Shown piece by piece: positions 8,777-17,458 of a DNA stretch of 20,767 nt. Numbering within the stretch: position 1 is the stretch's first letter; each line of letters begins with the position of its first letter. The stretch is taken from NCBI GenBank assembly GCA_964444885.1, contig CAYUIZ010000050.1:1-20767 (forward strand), written 5' to 3'. The DNA is from CAYRGQ01 sp964444885 (lineage in GTDB: Bacteria; Bacteroidota; Bacteroidia; Sphingobacteriales; Sphingobacteriaceae). The notes below the pieces were generated by a model. It was not told the DNA's origin and made no database searches. It saw nothing but the letters and a program-made list of their open reading frames with translations. A program made the translations under genes and the position numbers.

Positions 8777-9866
8777 GAGGTTGGAGGTTTTCAAGAGCAT
8801 GAAGCAACGATTCCGCGAATACGGGTTTTCCTGCAAAGGCATGGTGTGCCTGCGTCGCCATAGATCTGCATGTGGTTTTGTCTCGAAGTATAACTAACAA
8901 CTTATCCAAAGATGCTGTGGTAACTTCCCCATTTGCTAATTCCAAGAAAACCGCAGATACGTTATCATTCGCATAATTTGGTATCTCCCCCACCGGAGTG
9001 ACAACACATAGCATGCCTTGCTGCATTGCTTCCACCACGCTCATCGCCATGCCTTCGTGTGCACTCATTTGGATATAAGCATTGTACTGCGAATATATAC
9101 CGGCTTTTTTCTCCGGTGGCAACTCGCCACGCATTGTGACTGCGTCCTCCAGTCTGTATCTGGCGATTTCATTAACTACTGCGTCGCGATCGCCGTCTGG
9201 CCGGCCATAAATATCCAAGCTAACATCCAATCCCGCGCCACGAAGCGCGGCGATGACCCCGACGGCCAAAGGCATTCTTTTCACTGGATTCAAGCGAGAT
9301 ATCGAAAAAAAACGAAGCCCTGCTGAAAAATCCCTCGGCACGAGTACTTCCGGCGTACGCGCTAACAGGAACGATAGAACCTGTATGTTCGTGTCCGGAC
9401 CGGACACATCCTGAATGAAGCGCTTCGTTGACGCAGAGTCGGCGAAGACCGTATCCGCTACGCGAATTCCGCACTTTGTGATCACGCTGTCCAGCACATG
9501 ATGAAATAACGTATTGTGTATTAACAACATAAATCGAGTTTTGCTTTGCGTTGATTTGTAAAGCAACGCCGGCATGATGGATCTCCACAGCGAAGCGATG
9601 ATAAGGTCGGGCTTGAACCGCCAAAGTCGCCAGCAAACCCAAGGGAGGTATAACGGATAAAGCCATGCGGGATACGGGAAATGTATCATCGCATTCCGTA
9701 CGTTGGCGTCCAGCCCATTCAATAAAGTTGTGTTCGATTTACCCAGGACATATATCTGCAAATGATAATGCTTGAGTAAAGTAGGAAATGCTGAAAGCGC
9801 AGCCAACTCTGCGCCGCCAACGGCGATTCCGTGGATGATATAAACTAATTTGGCTTTCTTCTCCAT
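8769..9866 (-). CDS. glycosyltransferase family 4
   Basis: 365-residue GT-B glycosyltransferase. The N-terminus has the GGAE motif (17-20) common in GT4 enzymes. The C-terminal half has RLNPVKR (191-197) and an E-x7-E pair at Glu271 and Glu279 within SAHEGMAMSVVEA. The start at 9866 is an ATG 12 bases after the stop of the polymerase gene, and its own stop overlaps the next glycosyltransferase start by 8 bases, suggesting translational coupling. It probably adds one sugar of the repeating unit at the cytoplasmic side of the membrane. Donor and linkage cannot be told. Confidence 0.88.
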   Translation of the reverse strand: MEKKAKLVYIIHGIAVGGAELAALSAFPTLLKHYHLQIYVLGKSNTTLLNGLDANVRNAMIHFPYPAWLYPLYLPWVCWRLWRFKPDLIIASLWRSIMPALLYKSTQSKTRFMLLIHNTLFHHVLDSVITKCGIRVADTVFADSASTKRFIQDVSGPDTNIQVLSFLLARTPEVLVPRDFSAGLRFFSISRLNPVKRMPLAVGVIAALRGAGLDVSLDIYGRPDGDRDAVVNEIARYRLEDAVTMRGELPPEKKAGIYSQYNAYIQMSAHEGMAMSVVEAMQQGMLCVVTPVGEIPNYANDNVSAVFLELANGEVTTASLDKLLVILRDKTTCRSMATQAHHAFAGKPVFAESLLHALENLQPHA

Positions 9867-9878
9867 AAATACGCTATC

Positions 9879-10952
9879 CTACCATAAACGATATGGTCTC
9901 ATCAACCCCATATCAATCATATTCAAACCATAAAACAAAACGAACAGCATAAACAGAACCCGAATGAACAGGCCGGTGTACTGTTCCCTCTCCTTGGATT
10001 CAATAATACTGAATAGATACGGGAGCAGCAAAACAATGGCCGTGAACAGCATGGAGGACAGGCGCTGCATGATGGCGAATGAAATAAAGAGGAGGTTGAT
10101 GAACGAACCGATTGACAAGGCGATATACAGGATGTCCAGTTCGCGCTTAGAATACCGTTTCAACAACTCTTCTTTGTAGATTAAAATGGCCAGCATAAAA
10201 ACCTGCGCGACCACCGAAACCATATACCCGCCGCTTCCGAACTCGTCTTGCTCCACATAGTTAGCCAAGGTGGGCGGCAGGCCACCGAGCTGGAACAGGT
10301 GCATAACCGGGTCAAAGTAGGCACCAATAGCTCCCAAAAGGGGCAAAAACAAATACACCCAATAATTGCGCATCAGCGCGTAGGCCAGGAACAGCAGGGG
10401 GATGACCAGCACCGCGCTATGAAAAAACGCGGCAAAGAAAACCAACAGCGCGGCAGACACGTATTTCCGGTCGATGAACATGAATACGGCCCACATGCCC
10501 ATGCCGGCAGACAGGGCGTAGCGGATTTGGGTGAAATCACGATAGAAGTAAAAAAAACAAACGTAGACAAGCAGCGAACAAAAGGGATAAGGGCTTCGCT
10601 TATAAAATAACGTATAGTTGACGAGCCCCGTTGCCAGCGCCATCAGGAAGAATACAGCGTGGATATTACCACCGAGGGCATCCACAGCCTTGTTGAGCAT
10701 CATATAACCACGCTCCATGGTAAAATCGTAATCACCTGCCAACAATTGTCCCCACGACAAGTTCGACGTCAAGGACATCGCGTCTTCATACGCGATGCCA
10801 TCGTTGTCGACACCCAGTCCCCGCAAGCCCGTAAACATCACCAGCAATGAGCATAGCAATGCATACGCAATCAGCCGTCCTTCTTTGGACTCGACAAAAT
10901 CGGCGAGGGTCGAAAAAAATACCGTGATCAGTAACAAGTAATAGGGAAACAT
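9879..10952 (-). CDS. EpsG-family polysaccharide polymerase (Wzy-like)
   Basis: 357-residue integral membrane protein with about ten or more hydrophobic segments, matching the EpsG family of polysaccharide polymerases. These join exported repeat units outside the inner membrane. The family motif after the first helices is visible as GLRGLGVDNDGIAYED (residues 42-57). The ATG at 10952 lies 13 bases after the stop of the preceding GT2 gene. A TTG at 10976 would add eight residues and overlap that gene, and looks less likely. It is the only polymerase candidate in the cluster, and with the flippase at the head of the operon it supports a Wzx/Wzy-type pathway. Confidence 0.85.
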   Translation of the reverse strand: MFPYYLLLITVFFSTLADFVESKEGRLIAYALLCSLLVMFTGLRGLGVDNDGIAYEDAMSLTSNLSWGQLLAGDYDFTMERGYMMLNKAVDALGGNIHAVFFLMALATGLVNYTLFYKRSPYPFCSLLVYVCFFYFYRDFTQIRYALSAGMGMWAVFMFIDRKYVSAALLVFFAAFFHSAVLVIPLLFLAYALMRNYWVYLFLPLLGAIGAYFDPVMHLFQLGGLPPTLANYVEQDEFGSGGYMVSVVAQVFMLAILIYKEELLKRYSKRELDILYIALSIGSFINLLFISFAIMQRLSSMLFTAIVLLLPYLFSIIESKEREQYTGLFIRVLFMLFVLFYGLNMIDMGLMRPYRLW

Positions 10953-10965
10953 GGCAATCAGGGTA

Positions 10966-11856
10966 TTACGAGGCAAACATTTTCCATAATCGCGCGGCTG
11001 GGTATAATAGCAATGACCAAGGCGATCCGATCATTTTGTATTTTTCGGCAAAAGAGCCGTTCTGGTCGTAAACAGCGAACCGCCAAAAGTTAATCGTGGC
11101 TTTTAAGCGCTGCACGGCGGTCAGCCCCGGCAACCGTCGCATTTCAGCGTAGTACAAACAACTTCCTCGGGGACTTTCCTTGCGCAACCTGACGGAGGTA
11201 TCGGTAATGCCGCCGGGCAGGTATTCGCACACGATGAGCGGAGCATTAAAAAAACGCAGCTTGAATGTCCTCCCGATCCGGTTCCACACTAGCGCATCCG
11301 CGCAAAAGCGCTCCCCAGAAAATTGCGGATAGGGATACATTGCCATAATGCGGGTCAGCAGCACTTCTCCCCGATCACCTTCGTAGCCCATTTCAAACCG
11401 GTACTTGACCGCATCCACGTCCAGCGTCCGGTAGTCGACCGCGCCGCCGATCACCCGGCCATCCTGGTGGATGCGCGTACCGCATACGCCAGCGAATTCC
11501 GCCGCGTTGGGAAGTAAGGAAACCGCTTCCCATTGCGAAGCAATCGCTTGCAAGGCACCGTCGGCCACCGTATCATCGCTATCGACGATAAAAAACAGCA
11601 TCCCTTGGGCCATTCCGACTCCCCGGTTGATCGCGACGTGCTTACCTGCATTATCTTGGCGATAGTATCGAATGCTTATTTTTTCTTCGTTGATAAAATC
11701 CGCGATCTCCGATTGAGTGCCATCCGTACTGCCGTCGTCTACCACGACCCATTCAAAATCAGTAAAATCCTGCCGCAGGATACTATCATACAGCCCTTTC
11801 AGGTAAGGCTTGCGGTTATACGCTGGCGTGAATATGGTAATCAACGGTTTCGACAT
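10966..11856 (-). CDS. glycosyltransferase family 2
   Basis: 296-residue GT-A fold glycosyltransferase. The start TPAYNR (10-15), the VVDDGSTDGT motif (38-47) and the DSDD metal/nucleotide site (92-95) are classic GT2 features. The AGKHVAINRGV stretch (70-80) marks a subgroup common in capsule clusters. The C-terminal third carries RLPGL and a conserved aromatic stretch, but no membrane helix, so it is probably a peripheral cytoplasmic-face enzyme. The start codon is 10 bases after the stop of the upstream GT2 gene. The sugar transferred cannot be read from the sequence. Confidence 0.9.
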   Translation of the reverse strand: MSKPLITIFTPAYNRKPYLKGLYDSILRQDFTDFEWVVVDDGSTDGTQSEIADFINEEKISIRYYRQDNAGKHVAINRGVGMAQGMLFFIVDSDDTVADGALQAIASQWEAVSLLPNAAEFAGVCGTRIHQDGRVIGGAVDYRTLDVDAVKYRFEMGYEGDRGEVLLTRIMAMYPYPQFSGERFCADALVWNRIGRTFKLRFFNAPLIVCEYLPGGITDTSVRLRKESPRGSCLYYAEMRRLPGLTAVQRLKATINFWRFAVYDQNGSFAEKYKMIGSPWSLLLYPAARLWKMFAS

Positions 11857-11866
11857 CGTTTGGCGG

Positions 11867-12787
11867 TTATCCGACTGGTTTTCTCATGATCGTTTTCAGC
11901 AATAATACGCCCCGTTTGTTGCCCAATGAGAAGCCATGCCGGAGCAAGATAAACAATCTTTTCAGAACGGACCGGCTTTGGCCGTAGCGAAAATATGCGC
12001 TGTACAAGCGTTTGGCCGGGCCGTCCATCCGACTGGCATACTGCGCAAAAAAAGTGCGGTTTGCCTCGAAGTGGGCAAGGTTGATAACAGGCTTTCCAGC
12101 CTGAAAAAATCCTCCGATCCGTTCCAGAACCCCGCGGGGCTGCCTACCGGTCGCATTAAGATCATGTTGCCGGTACCACATCAGACCTTCGTCTACGTAT
12201 CGAACAGTGCCAAACGTGACGGCGCCCATCGTGAGCAAGTGGTCGTGCATGGCCACCTGCGTGGGAAACGGCCTAAGCCGATCAAGCAACGCTCGGTTGA
12301 CAATCACTGCGCAACCTTGGATACCGGAGTTAAAAAAAAGCGTATCGCGCAACGAACGGGGATGGATTTGCGTAGAAAACCGAGGCTGAACTTCGCCGTT
12401 CGTGTATAGATACGAATTGGAATACACCAAAGCCGGGCCGTTGCAAGCGCTTATCGCTTGCTGCATCCGCTCTATTTTTTCGGGCAGCCAGATATCATCT
12501 TGGTCGCAGAACATATAATAATCACCTTCAACCTGCTCCAGTAGATGGAGGAAATTCTGCGCCGCACCCAGCCCCTCCACACCATCATCCAACAGGATGA
12601 TCCGTGCGTCCATCGTTGCATACCGACCAATGATAGTGCGCGTTTGGTCGGCTGATCCGTCGTCGTGGATCGTCAACCGCCAATTCGCATAGGTTTGCCG
12701 CAGGAGCGAATCGAGCTGTTCGGCCACGTAGGCCTCGCCATTGTAGGTAGCCATCAGGATATCGATGCGCGGGTTAGCCCTTTCCAT
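11867..12787 (-). CDS. glycosyltransferase family 2, rhamnosyltransferase-like
   Basis: 306-residue GT2 enzyme. It has ILMATYNGEAYVAEQLDSLL at the N-terminus, HDDGSADQT (41-49) and CDQDDIW (94-100), all typical of the subgroup that includes rhamnosyl- and related O-antigen transferases. The CDQDDIW block carries the metal-binding DxD. Its ATG at 12787 lies inside the end of the preceding gene (14-base overlap), so the two are probably translationally coupled. Rhamnosyl transfer is only a family-level suggestion; no dTDP-rhamnose genes are in the window. Confidence 0.88.
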   Translation of the reverse strand: MERANPRIDILMATYNGEAYVAEQLDSLLRQTYANWRLTIHDDGSADQTRTIIGRYATMDARIILLDDGVEGLGAAQNFLHLLEQVEGDYYMFCDQDDIWLPEKIERMQQAISACNGPALVYSNSYLYTNGEVQPRFSTQIHPRSLRDTLFFNSGIQGCAVIVNRALLDRLRPFPTQVAMHDHLLTMGAVTFGTVRYVDEGLMWYRQHDLNATGRQPRGVLERIGGFFQAGKPVINLAHFEANRTFFAQYASRMDGPAKRLYSAYFRYGQSRSVLKRLFILLRHGFSLGNKRGVLLLKTIMRKPVG

Positions 12788-13832
12788 AGATCAATTGTGC
12801 GAGGTCAGTTTTCTGGGCATTGCGAACCAATTGGGCCACCAATTCATGGTTGCGTCTGCTTTTGCGTGGCGAGAGCGCCGTTGAAAAATCCGTATGACGG
12901 ATGTATTCATAACCCAGGGTATTAAAATCCCCGATCTCAGGATGCTTCACGATCGGAATAACGCCATAGTGCAGGTATTCGACCAGTTTGGTGGGACAAG
13001 CCACCCGGTTTACGGTCATGTCATCGCGCAAGATAAACCCGTAATGCGCTATTCGGTAGTAATCTTTCAAATCATCCGGCGAAACTGTGGCGAGTTGGAT
13101 GTGCGGGTCTTCCGCCAGTCCCGCCTGTTCGAGATGCGTGCGCATGGATGGGATATCGCCTGTCAGGATGTGATATTTCATTCGTGGCGACCTGTTTTGC
13201 TTAATAATGGAGAGCATCAACGCTATATTTTGCCATTTTTGGGTGTTGCCGCTATATACAACGTGGACATCACCGCCTTCCGCCGACAATTCTACGTTGG
13301 TATCCTCCAAGATATGCGCAGGCAGGATCGCATACGTTTTGTAGTGAGTGGGTGATCGGGGATATTTGCGCCGAAAATGCGCTTCCATCGCCTGGGTCAC
13401 CGTGATGACGATATCGGCACGGCGCATCGTCGCACGTTCGCTTAGGCCATAAAGCCATGCTTTTTTGCTATTGCCAGCCAAGGCAGCTTCCTCGGGAACG
13501 ACGCCGTGCGCATCCAAGATTACCCGCGTACGGCGAGGGAGAAACGGGACCAAGGGCAACCACGGCAACACGTTGATAACGGAATGGAGGTACACCGATT
13601 TTGACTGCCGGAGCAAGCGGAAAATGAAGAAAAAGTGCACAAACAGGTTGCATCGATATTGAACCAACTCCGGTTTGAGCGTCTCTTTCTCCCGTCGCCA
13701 AAACTTGCGGTGCGATACGAACAGGTATTGCCGGAAATGCCCACGGAACTCGTCGTCGACAGCCAACATGCGCTGTGACATGCCTTCCTTTTCAGTTTTC
13801 GTGTCCGGATAATTCCCTAAAACCAACAACAT
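12774..13832 (-). CDS. divergent GT4-like glycosyltransferase
   Basis: 352-residue protein with a GT-B-like layout but weak canonical motifs. Visible landmarks are the LDAHGVVPEE stretch (106-115) ending the N-terminal domain core, VVYSGNTQKWQN (191-202) at the start of the C-terminal domain, and CPTKLVEYLHYG (279-290), which corresponds to the second half of the nucleotide-sugar site. The first glutamate of a normal E-x7-E pair is not obvious. It starts 3 bases after the wecB stop and overlaps the next gene by 14 bases, so it clearly belongs to the operon. A glycosyltransferase role is likely from fold-like motifs and position; the sugar is unknown. Confidence 0.75.
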   Translation of the reverse strand: MLLVLGNYPDTKTEKEGMSQRMLAVDDEFRGHFRQYLFVSHRKFWRREKETLKPELVQYRCNLFVHFFFIFRLLRQSKSVYLHSVINVLPWLPLVPFLPRRTRVILDAHGVVPEEAALAGNSKKAWLYGLSERATMRRADIVITVTQAMEAHFRRKYPRSPTHYKTYAILPAHILEDTNVELSAEGGDVHVVYSGNTQKWQNIALMLSIIKQNRSPRMKYHILTGDIPSMRTHLEQAGLAEDPHIQLATVSPDDLKDYYRIAHYGFILRDDMTVNRVACPTKLVEYLHYGVIPIVKHPEIGDFNTLGYEYIRHTDFSTALSPRKSRRNHELVAQLVRNAQKTDLAQLIYGKG

Positions 13833-13835
13833 GAA

Positions 13836-14951
13836 TTAATTCATTGCCAAGTAATCTACAATCCGGTTGGCGCTCTGGCCATCTCCGTACGGGTTTTCTC
13901 CATGCCGCATTGCCTCGTATTGGGAAACATCGTCTAAGAGCGCCGTTGTGGCCGACACAATCCGCTCGCTGTGCGCGCCCACTAACCTGACCATGCCCGC
14001 CTCAATCGCTTCCGGCCGCTCAGAAACATCGCGCATAACCAGTACTGGCTTACCCAGACCAGGCGCCTCTTCCTGTATCCCGCCACTGTCGGTAATCACC
14101 AGGTGAGATTGCATCAACAGCCATGTAAAAGCAGGATAGCCCAACGGTTCGAGCAAATGAATATTAGGCAGGCCGCCTAACTGCTTTTCTACGGGCTCCT
14201 TTACTTGCGGATTGAGGTGCAATGGAAATACGATCTGCAAGTCATCACGCGAAGCCAATTGGCCTAGCGCATCACAAATCGCTAGCAATCCCGCTCCGTG
14301 GTTTTCCCGTCGATGGGCAGTTACAAGAAGCACCCGCTTATTCGGATCTATTGCCCTTTTCAATTCCTTAATTTCCTTATCCTCGTAATTCAATAAGCGC
14401 TCCTTGGCCCAATACAGTGCATCAATAACCGTATTGCCGGTGACGAGGATCTGGCTGTCGGGTACGCCCTCGCGCAAAAGATTGGCTTTTGCACGGGAGG
14501 TGGGCGCGAAGTGACTATGGGCCAACCTGCTGGTCAGCTGTCTATTGATCTCTTCAGGGAATGGGGCATAAGGATTATGCGTGCGTAACCCCGCTTCGAC
14601 ATGGCCCACCGGAATTTGCTTGTAAAACGCCGCCAGAGCCACCGCCGTCGACGTGGTTGTGTCGCCGTGCACCAACACGTAATCGGGCAAAGAGGCTTCC
14701 AGCACGCTTTTCATGGCCAACAAGACATCCGAGGTAAGCCGAAACAAGTCGGGATGCCGTTTCATCACGTCCAGGTCGTAGTCTGGAACAATCCCGAAAA
14801 AGGCCAGCACCTGGTCGAGCATGTGACGGTGTTGGCCCGTCACGCATATTTCGGTAGCGAACTCGCTCGTCCGCGCCTGTAGCGCATGGACAAGCGGCGC
14901 CATTTTGATGGCCTCCGGCCGGGTACCGAATACGACTAAAATTTTCTTCAT
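13836..14951 (-). CDS. wecB: UDP-N-acetylglucosamine 2-epimerase (non-hydrolysing)
   Basis: 371-residue cytoplasmic enzyme that interconverts UDP-GlcNAc and UDP-ManNAc, supplying ManNAc or a ManNAc-derived sugar for the polymer. Full-length family landmarks are present: GTRPEAIKMAPL (9-20), HGDTTTS around Asp97, VEAGLRT around Glu119, PEEINRQ around Glu133-134, TAHRREN with His213 (211-217), and DSGGIQEEAPGLGKP (288-302) followed by RPEAIEAG. These correspond to the catalytic and UDP-binding residues known for the family. No UDP-ManNAc dehydrogenase is beside it, so either ManNAc itself is used or the later enzyme is elsewhere. It lies third in the operon, 60 bases after the preceding GT2 gene and 3 bases before the next gene. 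Confidence 0.95.
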   Translation of the reverse strand: MKKILVVFGTRPEAIKMAPLVHALQARTSEFATEICVTGQHRHMLDQVLAFFGIVPDYDLDVMKRHPDLFRLTSDVLLAMKSVLEASLPDYVLVHGDTTTSTAVALAAFYKQIPVGHVEAGLRTHNPYAPFPEEINRQLTSRLAHSHFAPTSRAKANLLREGVPDSQILVTGNTVIDALYWAKERLLNYEDKEIKELKRAIDPNKRVLLVTAHRRENHGAGLLAICDALGQLASRDDLQIVFPLHLNPQVKEPVEKQLGGLPNIHLLEPLGYPAFTWLLMQSHLVITDSGGIQEEAPGLGKPVLVMRDVSERPEAIEAGMVRLVGAHSERIVSATTALLDDVSQYEAMRHGENPYGDGQSANRIVDYLAMN

Positions 14952-15011
14952 GCGAACCTGTTACGGATGATTGCCGAATCCCAAATTGAAATCACCTTTG
15001 TTGCAGCCCGG

Positions 15012-15908
15012 TTAGGCTTGTGCAATTATACGAAATACTTTAAGGTAATGCCGGTCCCGATGGTAAAACCACCGTCCAATCGCCTGTGCGCACAGCAGGA
15101 GCTTAACGGTTAAAGCCGCGGCGCGACCCTGGGTTTTCTTAAAGTATAGCTGTCGGCTCCGTTCAAAATGTAGTGTTTTCGTTTCGCTCTGATGTCCTGT
15201 CCCCTGTTGGGAACCTCCTTCCAAATGGACAATCGGTACTGACGGTAATACGACAGAACGAAAGCCCCGCCGTTGCATTCGATAGGAAAGCTCTGCTTCC
15301 TCAAAATACAGGAAGAAATCCTCATCGAACCCCCCAAGCATGTGAAACACTTCGGATCGGAAAAACATGTCTGCGCCGGAAATATAGTCGACCGAGCGGG
15401 GCTCGTCCCCTTTGCATGCCACGCCGATAGCTAACCGCTCTGCATAATACCTTTTATATAGGCGGTAGAACCCAAGTTGCGAAAACACGTCTGACACGGA
15501 CGGAAAGTTGCCAAAGGACACTTGTTTTTGCATCAACTGATCCAAAAGATTCCCACCGCAACAGCCGACATCCTGCTGCCGTCCGTCTTCCATGAAATCG
15601 TAGAAAATCGCGGCGGCATTGTTGAGAAGATAGGTGTCCGAATTCAGGAAAAACAAGTATTTTCCTTTCGCAACCCGGGCGCCCCTATTATTGGCGGCGC
15701 CAAAACCCAGATTTCTTGCGTTAGCGATAAGCAAAATCTGCGGTACGCAACCCAGTCTCTCCAAGGAATCATCTCCCGACGCATTGTCGACCACAATAAT
15801 CTCGTACGGATGACTCCCGGTATGTTCCAGAATAGACCGCACGCACCCAAAGACCAAATCCGGCGTCCGAAAATTGACAATAATAAAGGATATCAGCACA
15901 GGTTCCAT
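15012..15908 (-). CDS. glycosyltransferase family 2 (WbbL/rhamnosyltransferase-like)
   Basis: GT2 enzyme of 298 residues from the ATG at 15908. A GTG at 15920 would add four residues and overlap the flippase stop in a GTGA junction; AGGAGG lies just before it, but only two bases away, so the choice is open. Motifs (ATG numbering) are FIIVNFRTPDLV (8-19), VVDNASGD (39-46), LGFGAANNRG (67-76), LNSDT (88-92) and, later, GGFDEDFFLYFEEAE, a signature of the WbbL-like group that usually reads FxED. The DxD-type residues are in place. It probably transfers one residue of the repeating unit at the cytoplasmic face. It is second in the operon, after the flippase. Confidence 0.88.
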   Translation of the reverse strand: MEPVLISFIIVNFRTPDLVFGCVRSILEHTGSHPYEIIVVDNASGDDSLERLGCVPQILLIANARNLGFGAANNRGARVAKGKYLFFLNSDTYLLNNAAAIFYDFMEDGRQQDVGCCGGNLLDQLMQKQVSFGNFPSVSDVFSQLGFYRLYKRYYAERLAIGVACKGDEPRSVDYISGADMFFRSEVFHMLGGFDEDFFLYFEEAELSYRMQRRGFRSVVLPSVPIVHLEGGSQQGTGHQSETKTLHFERSRQLYFKKTQGRAAALTVKLLLCAQAIGRWFYHRDRHYLKVFRIIAQA

Positions 15909-15916
15909 GTTCAGCG

Positions 15917-17458
15917 TCACGCCCTCCTATCATTTGATTTAATCGCTCGGACAAACTTCATCATTTTTTTCCATTGCGTATAAACCGTTAACCGCTCCTC
16001 TAAACGAAACACGAACAATAACGCGAACATCAGCACGACAATCAACGACCCGTTGACCACTAGCGCGACAATCGTACTAAGATGTGCAGGAATCAGCCCG
16101 GCCATCAGGTCGGCCCCGAACACTACCAAAATCAAATAACATAGGTATTTCAACGTTATGCCCACAAACATTCGTCGATTATAAGGGAAATATACGAACA
16201 ATGCGATAGCCGAAAAAGTATGGGCGACAATAAATGATAAGGGAAATGTATATGCGCCGAATGTACGATAAAACATAAAATTTAACGCAATCATAATCAG
16301 TTGAGCAATGACCCCGAAAAACGCATAGATTTTACCTTTTTTGGTCGCTAATAAAGCTAGCCCGAATATGATGTAGAAAAAATTGATCAACGCCGACCAC
16401 GCATAATACGTGGATAATGACCCCATCTTCAAAATAGCTACCGAGGGGATCTCTCCATCATGATATAAAATCAGTTCGATGAGTTCGACGCCAGAAGAAT
16501 AAAAAAAGGCGATCAATGCGGTCACGATCAGCAAGCCAAATTGGTAGACTTGCTTGAAATCCGTTAAAAACCCTGCCGTGTCTTGTTTGGCAAAACGACC
16601 GGCTAGGATGGGCACAAGCATGGTGAGCAGCACACTGGTTAATACGTTGATAGGTATATCCACAAACCGGCGCGAATAATCCAGCATGGAAACCACGCCT
16701 TCCCCCAGAATATTGCCTAGCGATTTTTCGACAAGGACATTGATCTGAATAAAAAAATAAGGGATGAAAAAGGGCAAAGCATACAAGAAAAAGGGCTTAA
16801 AATCAGCGAACTTGATTTTGTGACCCCGCGAAAAAAGGGGTATCTTTCGCTTATTTATTTCATACACAATGAATAAAACCATCAGTGCCATCCCCGCATA
16901 ATAAGAGACCGCCAACGCATAAATTCCTATATACGGCGTCAGTACTACCATACTTACGATGTTGAATACGGCGGCTATACAATTCGAAATTTCTGGAACG
17001 AAAAACGAATTATGAGCATTGAGAATACTGATACCCAACTGATTGAACTGATCAAAAAGCAAGGAGGGAGCCACGATCATGAGCATCAAAACCAACGCAT
17101 TGACTTGCTCCGCATCATAGGCGGGCGCTATTAGACGGGCTATAGGAACAGGGAAGGCGAGTATGCTTCCCACTAGGCACAGCGAAATGACCATAGCGAC
17201 GACCATCAGCGACCGGGCTTTTGCTAGCACTTGAGTCTCTCCTTGCTCCTCGCGAAGGATGACGTACTTTGCCCGAAAGGTTTCGTTAATCGGCCCCCAA
17301 ACTGCCAGATTCATGACCACAATACAATTTAGCGCGATCAGCCACATATCCCGATCAAGGGAAACTCCAAAATATTTCGCCGCTAACGACAAGCCCACGA
17401 CTGAAAAAGCCATTTTGGCACAACGAAGGATAAATAAAATGACAGTTGTCCGTTTCAA
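15917..17458 (-). CDS. Wzx-type / MurJ-like polysaccharide flippase
   Basis: 513-residue polytopic membrane protein with about 13-14 hydrophobic segments, of the MATE/MVF superfamily. It is expected to flip the lipid-linked repeat unit across the inner membrane. The early block FGVSLDRDMW followed by GPINETFRAKYV resembles MurJ-like flippases found in Bacteroidota polysaccharide loci. The start chosen is a TTG at 17458, with GGAAGAG four bases upstream; it gives a plausible basic start MKRTTVILF before helix 1. The first ATG in frame (17413) would cut into helix 1. It heads the nine-gene operon and overlaps the next gene or nearly so. By eye it is more AT-rich than the dehydrogenase gene to the right. 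Confidence 0.88.
   Translation of the reverse strand: MKRTTVILFILRCAKMAFSVVGLSLAAKYFGVSLDRDMWLIALNCIVVMNLAVWGPINETFRAKYVILREEQGETQVLAKARSLMVVAMVISLCLVGSILAFPVPIARLIAPAYDAEQVNALVLMLMIVAPSLLFDQFNQLGISILNAHNSFFVPEISNCIAAVFNIVSMVVLTPYIGIYALAVSYYAGMALMVLFIVYEINKRKIPLFSRGHKIKFADFKPFFLYALPFFIPYFFIQINVLVEKSLGNILGEGVVSMLDYSRRFVDIPINVLTSVLLTMLVPILAGRFAKQDTAGFLTDFKQVYQFGLLIVTALIAFFYSSGVELIELILYHDGEIPSVAILKMGSLSTYYAWSALINFFYIIFGLALLATKKGKIYAFFGVIAQLIMIALNFMFYRTFGAYTFPLSFIVAHTFSAIALFVYFPYNRRMFVGITLKYLCYLILVVFGADLMAGLIPAHLSTIVALVVNGSLIVVLMFALLFVFRLEERLTVYTQWKKMMKFVRAIKSNDRRA

Noticed and set aside
8777..8842. Longer N-terminus for the last glycosyltransferase of the operon (start at 8842)
   Set aside because: The extra 22 residues overlap the coding end of the preceding gene and come before a family-typical start at 8776.
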